Positions 17,337 to 24,276 are shown, numbered from the stretch's first letter. The stretch: 34,404 nucleotides of DNA from Candidatus Gastranaerophilales bacterium Zag_111 (GCA_001899395.1 MOYD01000062.1:48389-82792), one strand, 5' to 3'. The notes: a model not told the origin generated them from the sequence alone. A program made the numbers and translations.

Positions 17337-17656
17337 CTAGTGATAATCTTGATAATCTAGAATATAAACATCATTTGTACTTTTGTCATATTCAAAAGTA
17401 ACTCGCCAATTTGCTTGTACTGTAATAGCCCATAAGTCTTGTAAATCTCCAGTCAATGGATGTGATATACCAGAGATGATAAATCATTTAAACCTGTCAT
17501 ATTATCTAATATATAACCTATTACGTTACACGTGTCAAGATGTAAGCATAGATATTTTATATTATTGTACAAAATTTCAGCTACTTCAATATAACTGAGC
17601 AAACCTCTTTTAATTTTATTACTTACATATTTTAAATGTAATTGATAAAGGCGCAA
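17337..17656 (-). pseudogene. higB: higB-like mRNA interferase toxin remnant, frameshifted
   Basis: HigB belongs to the RelE superfamily of ribosome-dependent mRNA interferases. The C-terminal half is plain: HPLTGDLQDLWAITVQANWR, then VTFEYDKSTNDVYILDYQDY followed by His and a stop at 17337-17339. This matches the family pattern HPL.GD...LW.I.V..NWR.TFE....DVYILDYQDYH. The preceding part (LDTCNV...DNMTGLNDLSS) is in a different frame, which runs into TGA right where HPL should follow. The 5' end cannot be fixed; no ATG with a ribosome site is seen upstream. It lies before higA in the usual toxin-first order. Without an intact N-terminus it is most likely inactive. Confidence 0.7.
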
Positions 17657-17812
17657 TAAGCCATAAAGTGCAGGAAAAGGGCTATGCGAATGTTAAACAT
17701 AAACATCTGTCAATTTATTGAGTGGTCAATACAAAACTTCAATATTGACATCATCTACCTTAAAGTCATGCACTGCAAGCAATTATAAGACTTAATACCA
17801 ATATCGTATATT

Positions 17813-17843
17813 ACAGCCCTCGTTCTCGATAAACGGGGGCTGT
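17813..17843 (+). terminator. Intrinsic terminator-like hairpin
   Basis: ACAGCCCTCGTT (17813-17824) pairs with AACGGGGGCTGT (17832-17843; one G-T wobble) across a 7-nt loop, followed by the T-rich tcttagttttctt. No intact plus-strand gene precedes it, so it may be left over from a lost gene or serve a small transcript. Confidence 0.55.
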
Positions 17844-17872
17844 TCTTAGTTTTCTTACACTATAAAAAGATT

Positions 17873-17892
17873 TTTGGTACAAATTTGGTACA
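17873..17892. repeat. Direct repeat TTTGGTACA x2, 11-bp period
   Basis: TTTGGTACA occurs at 17873-17881 and 17884-17892, an exact 9-mer with an 11-bp period. A second pair with the same period lies on the far side of the hypothetical gene, at 18363-18383. Confidence 0.6.
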
Positions 17893-17933
17893 TCAACATT
17901 AGCAAAAAAGCAAACAATACTACTACTTTGCTA

Positions 17934-18275
17934 CTATTCACATTCATAATATGCAAACTTTAAATTTACAGGGTTATAAATTTGTATTGAAACACCTTCA
18001 TCTAAGTAAAATCGGCTTAATTCGCCTTCTACAAGAATAAATGAATTATCTTCAAAATATAATTCAGAGTACTCCGCTTTTATCGTAAGATAACCATTAT
18101 ACGGTGTTCTAAAGTTGGATTTTAGATACTCTAACCTTATTATTGGCTTTGTTTGAGCATCAATAATTGTAACAGTATTCCTGAGTATATAATCATTAGC
18201 ATAACTCTTTTTATAAACAATTAGGTCATATTTTTTATTTTCCACATAATTATTTTTCCGATGTCTAAAAAACAT
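17934..18275 (-). CDS. Hypothetical protein
   Basis: I do not recognise this ~113-residue protein. It is basic at the start (MFFRHRKNNYVENKKYD), then reads as mostly beta-strand (TVTIIDAQTKPIIRLEYLKS, LYFEDNSFILVEGELSRFYL), with no signal peptide or membrane helix. A GTG 15 nt upstream is an alternative start; neither has a clear ribosome site. It stands alone in the gene-poor segment between the broken higBA pair and tRNA-Phe, flanked on each side by a short direct repeat. It may be a passenger of a decayed mobile element. Amino-acid use looks protein-like rather than random, so I keep it with modest confidence. Confidence 0.45.
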   Translation of the reverse strand: MFFRHRKNNYVENKKYDLIVYKKSYANDYILRNTVTIIDAQTKPIIRLEYLKSNFRTPYNGYLTIKAEYSELYFEDNSFILVEGELSRFYLDEGVSIQIYNPVNLKFAYYECE

Positions 18276-18362
18276 AATACAAATATGCACGAGGATATAG
18301 CAGAAAACAATTAACTAAAACGTCTAATTCTTTTATTACTTTTTATACAATTTTATAAAATC

Positions 18363-18383
18363 ACTGCAACAAAACTGCAACAA
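18363..18383. repeat. Direct repeat ACTGCAACAA x2, 11-bp period
   Basis: ACTGCAACAA occurs at 18363-18372 and 18374-18383, exact 10-mers 11 bp apart, about 30 bp from the tRNA-Phe terminator. They resemble the short arm-type repeats seen near integrase attachment regions, but no integrase gene is present. Confidence 0.6.
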
Positions 18384-18413
18384 TTTTGCATTTTAGAGAA
18401 ACAAGCAAAAAAT

Positions 18414-18437
18414 TAACGAGGGCAGAAACCCTCGTTA
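18414..18437 (-). terminator. Intrinsic terminator of tRNA-Phe
   Basis: TAACGAGGG (18414-18422) pairs with CCCTCGTTA (18429-18437) over a 6-nt loop. Read leftward, the hairpin is followed by a T run (attttttgc). It lies 15 nt past the tRNA 3' end. Confidence 0.85.
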
Positions 18438-18452
18438 TTATTATCTATTAAG

Positions 18453-18528
18453 TGGTGCCGCAACTCGGAATTGAACCAAGGACACAGGGATTTTCAGTCC
18501 CTTGCTCTACCAACTGAGCTATTGCGGC
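18453..18528 (-). tRNA. tRNA-Phe (GAA)
   Basis: This 76-nt gene includes the encoded CCA. On the minus strand the acceptor stem GCCGCAA pairs with TTGCGGC, followed by A-CCA. The D-arm is AGCTCAGTTGGTAGAGC and the T-arm contains GGTTCAATTCC. The anticodon arm is GGGA-CTGAAAA-TCCC, giving anticodon GAA. A strong promoter lies upstream and a terminator downstream, so it is a single-gene unit. Confidence 0.97.
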
Positions 18529-18552
18529 TAGTTGTGTCTTGTCACGTTTTTT

Positions 18553-18580
18553 ATTATACTTGCTCAAATTTGAAAGTCAA
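18553..18580 (-). promoter_or_regulatory. Promoter of tRNA-Phe
   Basis: Read leftward: TTGACT (18580-18575), a 16-bp spacer, TATAAT (18558-18553), with the tRNA 5' end 24 nt further on. It sits in the 63-bp gap after infC. Confidence 0.8.
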
Positions 18581-18591
18581 TACTTTATTAC

Positions 18592-19131
18592 TTATGACTG
18601 TGCTGCCAGGTAAAGTGTTACATTTCGACCTTCAAGCATTGGTTTCTTTTCAACCTGGATTGGGTCATTTGCAAGGTCTGTTAAAAATCTGTTTGCAAGG
18701 TCAAATGCAAGGTTTGAATGCTGCATTTCACGTCCGCGAAGCATTACAACAATTTTTACTTTATTACCTTGGGAAATGAATTTTCTTACACTTTTCAGTC
18801 GAACTTCATAGTCATGCACGTCAATTTTGTATCTTACTTTAACTTCTTTTATTTCAACTACATGCTGTTTTTTCTTTGCTTCTTTTGCTTTTTTGGCAAG
18901 TTCATATTTATACTTGCCGTAGTCTAAAATTTTTGCAACCGGCGGAGCTTGGTTAGGGCTTATCAATACTAAATCTAATCCGGCATCTTCTGCCATTTCT
19001 AAGGCTTTTGAGGTTGGAACCACGCCATGATTTGTTCCTTCATTATCAATTAATCTTACTTCTTTTGAACGAATTCTCTCGTTCATGATTGTCTTGTCCT
19101 TATCCCTTGCGGATCTAGTATCGTTAGCTAT
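18592..19131 (-). CDS. infC: Translation initiation factor IF-3
   Basis: IF-3 binds the 30S subunit, blocks premature 50S joining and checks the start codon-initiator tRNA match. The N-domain (INERIRSKEVRLIDNEG type, here MNERIRSKEVRLIDNEGTNH), the linker (GKYKYELAKKAKEAKKKQ) and the C-domain (EIKEVKVRYKIDVHDYEVRL, GNKVKIVVMLRGREMQHSNL) are all typical. From the ATG ending at 19086 the protein has 164 residues. In frame 15 codons upstream is an AUA at 19131 preceded by AGGAG at 8 nt spacing, giving 179 residues with a plausible leader (ANDTRSARDKDKTI). The ATG itself has only AAGG at 11 nt. Rare AUN starts on infC are a known autoregulation device, so I favour AUA, though not firmly. rpmI and rplT do not follow; tRNA-Phe does. 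Confidence 0.93.
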   Translation of the reverse strand: MANDTRSARDKDKTIMNERIRSKEVRLIDNEGTNHGVVPTSKALEMAEDAGLDLVLISPNQAPPVAKILDYGKYKYELAKKAKEAKKKQHVVEIKEVKVRYKIDVHDYEVRLKSVRKFISQGNKVKIVVMLRGREMQHSNLAFDLANRFLTDLANDPIQVEKKPMLEGRNVTLYLAAQS

Positions 19132-19381
19132 TGTTTTATCTCCTATGTTAAAGTTATATTACGAATTTATTCTAGCATGAAAAATAAAAATATGCTATAC
19201 CTTGAACTTAATCCATTATTAAGTTTTGTAACACGGTTAAATGCCCAAATAGCAAGGGTTTTAAAATTTTCTTTAAATTTACAAAAATAATACTAAAGTT
19301 TTAACACTTTCGAGCCGATATAGAAATTGTTAAGATTAAGGATATATTTACCCGATGAAAAATTAAATAAGGAGCATTTGT

Positions 19382-19525
19382 ATGGAAAAAACACAGGCTG
19401 AAGCAGTTTACGCAACTATGGAAGTGTCAAGAGCAGAGTTAAGTGAAGTTGATATCACACAACCACTTCAAACACTATTTGATGAATGTTTAAAATTTAT
19501 TTCAGTAAACGATTTTAATCTGTAA
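19382..19525 (+). CDS. Small orphan protein (47 residues)
   Basis: This short gene has a strong ribosome site (AAGGAG, 7 nt before ATG) and its own terminator just after the stop. The product starts MEKTQAEAVYATMEVSRAEL and ends FISVNDFNL. It is acidic, likely helical and soluble, with one cysteine, and has no signal peptide. TAGAAA (19321-19326), a 16-bp spacer and TATATT (19343-19348) form a possible promoter. I do not recognise it. The ribosome site plus terminator make it a credible independent gene rather than a chance ORF. Confidence 0.65.
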   Translation: MEKTQAEAVYATMEVSRAELSEVDITQPLQTLFDECLKFISVNDFNL

Positions 19526-19534
19526 TCTAATTTT

Positions 19535-19567
19535 AAAGAGTAAGGTACCTGTTATCTTACTCTTTTT
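19535..19567 (+). terminator. Intrinsic terminator of the small ORF
   Basis: AAAGAGTAAG (19535-19544) pairs with CTTACTCTTT (19556-19565) across an 11-nt loop, and the T run continues to 19567. It lies 9 nt past the stop of the 47-residue gene. Confidence 0.8.
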
Positions 19568-19612
19568 GTATATGTATACAGAAATTTACAATTAACCTGT
19601 TGTGTATATACA
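19567..19612. promoter_or_regulatory. Two TGTATA/TATACA palindromes upstream of the TPR gene
   Basis: TGTATA-TG-TATACA (19567-19580) and TGTATATACA (19603-19612) are palindromes sharing the same half-site, with centres 34 bp apart. They lie about 50-90 bp before the TPR gene start and may be operator sites. Confidence 0.4.
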
Positions 19613-19658
19613 AAAAGCCCCTACTTGTAATAAAATAACACAAGAAAGGGAGCTATAC

Positions 19659-21785
19659 ATGAAAATTTCACTGGCAGAGGTTGCAAAGTTATCTTTAATT
19701 GTCTGTTTATTGACAGGCACTGCTTTTGCAGACTTTAAGGAACATTATGATTTAGGTCAAACTTACTTAGCACAGTACCAATATTCCGGTGCCATAACAG
19801 AATTTAAAAGTGCATTGAGAATAAATTATCTTGATAATTCTGCAAGATTAGGGCTTATCAATTCACTTTTGGCAAGAGCGGCGGAATACGCTAACCGCGA
19901 CAGAGCATGGGCAAAGGCTGCTGATGATTATAGGGCTGCCCTTTTTTATATGGTTTATTATCCTACTGCCGATGCGGCACAAAAGTCCGCGTCCTACGTT
20001 CCGCAAGTTGAACAAAATTTAGAACGTTGTCTTGATGCGGCTAATTTCGATGACAGCCCGCAGAACCGGTTTGCTACAGCAAAAAAATTAAGAGCAGAAG
20101 GCAATTTTGCTGCTGCTGCTTATGAATTTAATCAATCGCTAGGCGGCAAAGAATTTCAAAAAGACAGTTTTGAGCAAACTGCTCAGATTATGAAACTTTT
20201 AGGCAATTTGCCAAAATCTGCAGAGTACTATAAAAAGGCGCTGTCAGTTGCACCGTCTGATTTAACCCTAAGACTTGAATACGCAAAAATCTTAGACAGC
20301 ACCAATTCCAGTGACCTCGCTCTAAATGAATATAGCTATGTTTTGGAACACTCTACCGCGGAGAACAAAGATATCTTGTACGCACTTGAAAGAACCTTTA
20401 ATAAAAAAGTTCAGAATTCTCCCGGTAATGCTAATTTAAACGCAAATATGGGGGCAATTTTGCAAAAGCAAGGGCGGCTTGATGAAGCATTAAGCTATTA
20501 CAAACAGGCAGAAACCCTTGACCCTTCAAATATCAACACCCGAATTAACACAGGGACACTGTATCAACAAAAAGGCGATTACAGAACAGCGATTAAGGCT
20601 TATGAATCAGTTTTGATACTTTATCCGGATAACATTAATGCAAACCTTTACAGAGCGCAATGTTATGACAAGCTTGGCGATAATAAAACCGCCCAAGAGG
20701 GTTTTAAAAAAGTTATGGCACTTGACCCAAATAATGATTACTTGAAGCTTCAAATGCTTGAAAGTGCTAAAAAAACGCTTACTGCACAGCAGTTTGTTGA
20801 TTATGTTAATACAAATATGGCAAACTCCAACCCTGGCGGAATTTTGTATGATTACGCGATTGAACTTCATAAAAACAACAAACTTGATGATGCCATATTT
20901 ATGTATAATGCAGCTTTAAAAGCAGACAGTAAAAATTCTGAAATCTTTGTCAACCTTGCTCTGGCACAGGCTCAAGGAAATAATTTTGATGAAGCTTTGA
21001 CAACTCTAAAAACCGCCCAAGCAAAATTTCCTAAAGACAAGCAGGTAACTGATACCATTAAAAATATTTCTTCAATGAAATCTGATAACTTAATGGCAAA
21101 GGCTGCAGAATTTTATAATAATAAGGATTACCAAAACGCGGCAAATTGTTACCTTGCGGTTAATCCTGCAACAGCAGATACAATGATTGGTGCGGCTACT
21201 TCATATCAAGAGCTTGGGGATAAGGACAAAGCCATTGAATATTATAAAAAGGCGCTTGATTTAAAACCTATAGATAGTGATATAGCCTACTATATTGCGT
21301 GCTTGTACGGAGAAAAAGAAGATTATACAAATGCAAAAATTTATCTGCATAAATCCTTGACCTTTAACAAAAATAACACTCAGGCAGCAGAATACCTGGC
21401 ATCAATTGAAGAAATGGATATGTCAAATCTGTTAAATGACGCTATTGCGCTTTATGATGAGAACAAACTTGATGAAAGTCTAGTAAAATTCAACGAACTT
21501 TTATCAAAAGATACCCAAAACTCATATGCTCTTTACTATCGCGGAATGATTTATGATACCAAAGAGAAACGCAATGAAGCAATTGCGGATTTAAAGAAAG
21601 CTTACAGCTTGAATAAAGAGTTTTCTATTTGTAATTACCTTATTGCCTCTGATTACGACGCATTGGGTAAGTATAAAGATGCTTACAATTATTATACAGC
21701 GTATGCCAACTCAGATGTACAAGACGATGAATACAAACAATACGCAAAAGCTCGCGCTGAAGAATTAAAGGAATATGCAAAGTAG
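19659..21785 (+). CDS. Exported tetratricopeptide-repeat (TPR) protein
   Basis: This 708-residue protein has a signal peptide (SLAEVAKLSLIVCLLTGTAFA, cut before DFKEH, ~residue 25) followed by TPR units almost to the C-terminus. Clear examples are ANMGAILQKQGRLDEALSYY, INTGTLYQQKGDYRTAIKAY, YDYAIELHKNNKLDDAIFMY, GAATSYQELGDKDKAIEYYK and YRGMIYDTKEKRNEAIADLK, each with the family's small and aromatic positions and a following PxN-type turn. Such superhelices act as scaffolds in the periplasm or on the outer membrane; the partner is unknown. I chose ATG 19659 because GGGAG lies 6 nt upstream and the signal peptide starts there. An upstream in-frame ATG at 19602 would bury the signal. It overlaps dus by 11 bp, so the two are probably co-transcribed. 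Confidence 0.9.
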   Translation: MKISLAEVAKLSLIVCLLTGTAFADFKEHYDLGQTYLAQYQYSGAITEFKSALRINYLDNSARLGLINSLLARAAEYANRDRAWAKAADDYRAALFYMVYYPTADAAQKSASYVPQVEQNLERCLDAANFDDSPQNRFATAKKLRAEGNFAAAAYEFNQSLGGKEFQKDSFEQTAQIMKLLGNLPKSAEYYKKALSVAPSDLTLRLEYAKILDSTNSSDLALNEYSYVLEHSTAENKDILYALERTFNKKVQNSPGNANLNANMGAILQKQGRLDEALSYYKQAETLDPSNINTRINTGTLYQQKGDYRTAIKAYESVLILYPDNINANLYRAQCYDKLGDNKTAQEGFKKVMALDPNNDYLKLQMLESAKKTLTAQQFVDYVNTNMANSNPGGILYDYAIELHKNNKLDDAIFMYNAALKADSKNSEIFVNLALAQAQGNNFDEALTTLKTAQAKFPKDKQVTDTIKNISSMKSDNLMAKAAEFYNNKDYQNAANCYLAVNPATADTMIGAATSYQELGDKDKAIEYYKKALDLKPIDSDIAYYIACLYGEKEDYTNAKIYLHKSLTFNKNNTQAAEYLASIEEMDMSNLLNDAIALYDENKLDESLVKFNELLSKDTQNSYALYYRGMIYDTKEKRNEAIADLKKAYSLNKEFSICNYLIASDYDALGKYKDAYNYYTAYANSDVQDDEYKQYAKARAEELKEYAK

Positions 21786-22752
21786 AGTTCAAAAGTTAAT
21801 TCAGAGTAAAGTTTCACTTGCCCCGATGGCAGGTATAACTGATTACGTGCTTCGCTCGCTTGTAAGACAATATTGTCCGGACGCACTTTTAACAACTGAG
21901 ATGATAAGTTCTGAGTTTTTGGCTCAAAATGTCAAAACTGAAATTACAAAGCTTGATGACAATCATCACCCGATTGTGTATCAAATATCAGGTCACAAAC
22001 CTCATTTGATGAAATATAGTGCTGAATTTTTGTCACAGTTTGCGGATATGATTGATATCAATATGGGCTGTCCGGTAAATAAAGTTGTAAAAGGTCAAGA
22101 CGGCGCTTCATTAATGAGAAATCCTAAACTTGCACAAGACCTTGTACAAGCAGTAAAAGAGGGCACGGACAAGCCCGTGAGCGTAAAATTCAGACTTGGA
22201 TATACACATGATGAGATGAATTATGTTGAATTCGGTCAGATGATGCAAGAAGCCGGCGCGGAACTTATAACAATTCATGCAAGAACGCGTGCACAGTTTT
22301 ATTCAGGCGTTGCAGACTGGACAAAGATAAAACTGTTAAAAGAGAATGTTGATATTCCGGTGTTTGCAAATGGTGATGTCACTTCAATTGACAGCGCGCT
22401 AATGTGCCTTGAACAAAGCTGTGCAGATGGGGTTGCAATAGGACGCGGAGTGCTTGGTGACCCAACATTAATAAATCGTGTAGCACATTATTTAAAAACC
22501 GGGGAACGGCTGCCTGTGCCAACTGTTGTTGAAAAACTTGAAATCATGCGCAAACATCTTGATATGGAAATCGCATTGAGGGGCGAAAAAGTTGCAATAA
22601 AATTCTTTAGGAAATTTTATCCATACTACATTTCAGGAATTCCAAACGCTTCAAAAATACGTGGTGTTATGGTCGTGGAAGAAGATTACAGTAAAATTTT
22701 AGAATATATTGAATATATTAAGAAAAATATAAGTGAACAACCAATTGCATAG
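21775..22752 (+). CDS. dus: tRNA-dihydrouridine synthase (DusB/Nifr3 type)
   Basis: This 325-residue FMN enzyme reduces uridines in the tRNA D-loop to dihydrouridine using NAD(P)H. The TIM-barrel motifs are in place: SLAPMAGITDYVLRSL near the start, the active-site Cys99 in DINMGCPVNKVVKGQDGASL, Lys138 in VSVKFRLG, His168 in TIHARTRAQFYSG, and the phosphate-binding stretches VFANGDV and GVAIGRGVLGDP. The C-terminal helical tRNA-binding domain ends with FYPYYISGIPNASKIRGVMV. Length is normal for the family. The start overlaps the end of the TPR gene by 11 bp, with AAAGG very close upstream, suggesting coupled translation. The subclass (DusB-like) is judged from overall motifs only. Confidence 0.95.
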   Translation: MQSRVQKLIQSKVSLAPMAGITDYVLRSLVRQYCPDALLTTEMISSEFLAQNVKTEITKLDDNHHPIVYQISGHKPHLMKYSAEFLSQFADMIDINMGCPVNKVVKGQDGASLMRNPKLAQDLVQAVKEGTDKPVSVKFRLGYTHDEMNYVEFGQMMQEAGAELITIHARTRAQFYSGVADWTKIKLLKENVDIPVFANGDVTSIDSALMCLEQSCADGVAIGRGVLGDPTLINRVAHYLKTGERLPVPTVVEKLEIMRKHLDMEIALRGEKVAIKFFRKFYPYYISGIPNASKIRGVMVVEEDYSKILEYIEYIKKNISEQPIA

Positions 22753-22778
22753 ACTTTTTAACAAAAAATCGCTATAAT
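22750..22778 (+). promoter_or_regulatory. Promoter implying a leaderless transcript
   Basis: TAGACT (22750-22755), a 17-bp spacer and a perfect TATAAT (22773-22778) lie directly before the next gene. Only 6 nt separate the -10 from the ATG at 22785, so transcription would begin at about the start codon. No ribosome site is present. Confidence 0.6.
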
Positions 22779-22784
22779 AGCAAT

Positions 22785-23393
22785 ATGAGAGCATTTATTC
22801 TTGCTATTTTAATATTGTTCACTGCTTGTGCTGTCAAAGCCGAAGAGACAGTTACTCCGGTTCAGCTTGAAATGCGTGAATATGACGAAATCATTTTGCC
22901 GGTAGGCTCGTTTATTCCGGTTATCACAACACAGGAAATTTCAACAGAGACATGTCCGGAAGGCTACAAATTGAAATTCATAGCAACAAACGACCTTTTT
23001 ATGTACGAAACAAACATCATCCCTCGAAATACTGAATTTTTTGGATACATTGAAAAAATTAACGAACCTGTTGTAGGAACAAATGCGTCAATGAAGATTA
23101 AAATAACAAAGATTTTAATGCCGGACGGGTTTGAAATACCAATGAAAGGGTACATTTACACCTCAAACGATAATTTAATCGGCGGAGAGCTAACCGCACC
23201 GGCTGAATGGGTTAAAATGCCGCATTACCAGAGTAAATACCAAGGAATTTCATGGAACCACCGCGGAGCAACCCTTCAAATGCGTCCGGGCGGAAAAAGG
23301 TGTATGGGAACGCATACTACAATTCCGGCAGGCGACCACCAGATTATTATTTTAACTGCTCCGGCTGGTATAACTCACACTATTACAGATTAG
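22785..23393 (+). CDS. Exported protein, paralogue of the next gene
   Basis: This 202-residue protein has a signal peptide (MRAFILAILILFTACAVKA, ~residues 1-19). The Cys at 15 sits in FTACAVKA, which is not a convincing lipobox, so a periplasmic protein is more likely than a lipoprotein. The mature part aligns by eye with the following gene: PVGSFIPVITTQEISTET, IIPRNTEFFGYIEKI, MKIKITKILMPDGFEIPMKG, IPAGDHQIIILTAPAGI. This layout (VPAGT..., low-complexity turn, MPDG..IP, IPAG...LT.P) loosely resembles the VirB10/TrbI C-terminal fold, but I would not assign that function. The start is fixed by the signal peptide and the tight promoter. It stands between dus and the TonB cluster with its own promoter. 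Confidence 0.8.
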   Translation: MRAFILAILILFTACAVKAEETVTPVQLEMREYDEIILPVGSFIPVITTQEISTETCPEGYKLKFIATNDLFMYETNIIPRNTEFFGYIEKINEPVVGTNASMKIKITKILMPDGFEIPMKGYIYTSNDNLIGGELTAPAEWVKMPHYQSKYQGISWNHRGATLQMRPGGKRCMGTHTTIPAGDHQIIILTAPAGITHTITD

Positions 23394-23405
23394 CCTTGTA
23401 ATAAA

Positions 23406-23433
23406 TTGACAAAAATAATATGTAAGGTACAAT
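23406..23433 (+). promoter_or_regulatory. Promoter of the 23465 gene
   Basis: A perfect TTGACA (23406-23411), a 16-bp spacer and TACAAT (23428-23433) precede the gene, whose ribosome site GGGAGG follows at 23451-23456. Confidence 0.75.
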
Positions 23434-23464
23434 TATAATAAGATGTATTAGGGAGGGTTCGGCA

Positions 23465-24211
23465 ATGAAAAAAATAATCGCAATTTTAATACTGGCAGCT
23501 TCAACTCAATGTGTTTTTGCAGCTCAAAATTTTAGCTATCAGCAAAATACAACAGCACCGGGTTACCAACCAAATTATTATAATAATAACTACAAGATAA
23601 ATAATAATACTTTAAAAGGCAGTGTAGTAACTGTTCCGGCAGGTCAAACATTTACAGCAGTTGTAACAACACCTGTAAGCTCTGAAACAGCAGTTGTAGG
23701 ACAAAATTTGACACTTGCATTAGGTTCTGATTTTTACTACAACGGAAATAGAATTGCACCTGCAGGAAGTACTGTTTATGGCTCTGTTATTGAGGTTTCA
23801 AAAGCAAAACATGGTAGCATGAATGGAAAAATGACACTTCGTTTTACACAAATTATGACACCTACAGGACAAAATATTCCAATCTCAGCGGTTGTAAAAA
23901 CAGACGATAACACCGGAACATTAGTCGGCGGAACGGCAAAAGATGTGACCGTTGACTATGCAAAAGATGTAGCAGTTGGAGCCGGTGCAGGAGCGTTAGC
24001 AGGTGTTGTTATTTCACCTTTAGCAGGCGGAAGTATCGGTAGAGGTACTGCACTGGCTACAGCAGTTGGTGCAGGCGGAGGGCTTGTAAAATCAATTTGG
24101 GATAAAGGCTCTGATGTTGTAATTCCGGCTAATGCTGGACTTGAACTTATCCTGACCCAACCGATTACAGTAACTCCGGCAGCAAGTGAAGATAAGTCAT
24201 TCGGGCAATAA
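23465..24211 (+). CDS. Exported protein with glycine-zipper segment
   Basis: This 248-residue protein has a signal peptide (MKKIIAILILAASTQCVFA, ~1-19) and a strong ribosome site (GGGAGG, 8 nt before the ATG). An Asn/Tyr/Gln-rich linker (~20-50) leads to a domain shared with the preceding gene: VTVPAGQTFTAVVTTPVSSE, IAPAGSTVYGSVIEVSKAKH, GKMTLRFTQIMTPTGQNIPI, and near the end VIPANAGLELILTQPITV. Unlike its neighbour it has a Gly/Ala-rich stretch (VGAGAGALAGVVISPLAGGS, ~residues 173-192) of glycine-zipper type that could insert in or pack against a membrane. The molecular role is unknown. Its position before tonB-exbB-exbD suggests an envelope function, but no shared transcript is proven. Confidence 0.82.
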   Translation: MKKIIAILILAASTQCVFAAQNFSYQQNTTAPGYQPNYYNNNYKINNNTLKGSVVTVPAGQTFTAVVTTPVSSETAVVGQNLTLALGSDFYYNGNRIAPAGSTVYGSVIEVSKAKHGSMNGKMTLRFTQIMTPTGQNIPISAVVKTDDNTGTLVGGTAKDVTVDYAKDVAVGAGAGALAGVVISPLAGGSIGRGTALATAVGAGGGLVKSIWDKGSDVVIPANAGLELILTQPITVTPAASEDKSFGQ

Positions 24212-24216
24212 TATTA

Positions 24217-24242
24217 TTAATGATTTGAAATAAAATCATTAA
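24217..24242. terminator. AT-rich hairpin before the tonB operon
   Basis: TTAATGATTT (24217-24226) pairs perfectly with AAATCATTAA (24233-24242) across a 6-nt loop, just after the preceding stop. The nearest T run starts about 13 nt further on, so it is at best a weak terminator and might instead be a processing element. Confidence 0.35.
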
Positions 24243-24276
24243 CAATAAGAGAAAAATTTTTTGATTAGGGAATAAA

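Larger units (their letters stand above)
17657..17933. other. Gene-poor stretch with short degenerate coding traces
   Basis: No intact gene is visible. A plus-strand frame ending near 17725 reads ISHKVQEKGYANVKHKHLSIY before a stop and may be a leftover C-terminus of something lost; I do not recognise it. A strong hairpin (17813-17843) and a pair of 11-bp-spaced TTTGGTACA repeats (17873-17892) follow. Confidence 0.4.

Noticed and set aside
18471-18927. Plus-strand ORFs over infC and tRNA-Phe
   Set aside because: They overlap a clear tRNA and a conserved gene on the other strand.
19602-19658. Upstream start of the TPR protein
   Set aside because: It would put 19 extra residues before a normal signal peptide, and the GGGAG site lies before the later ATG.
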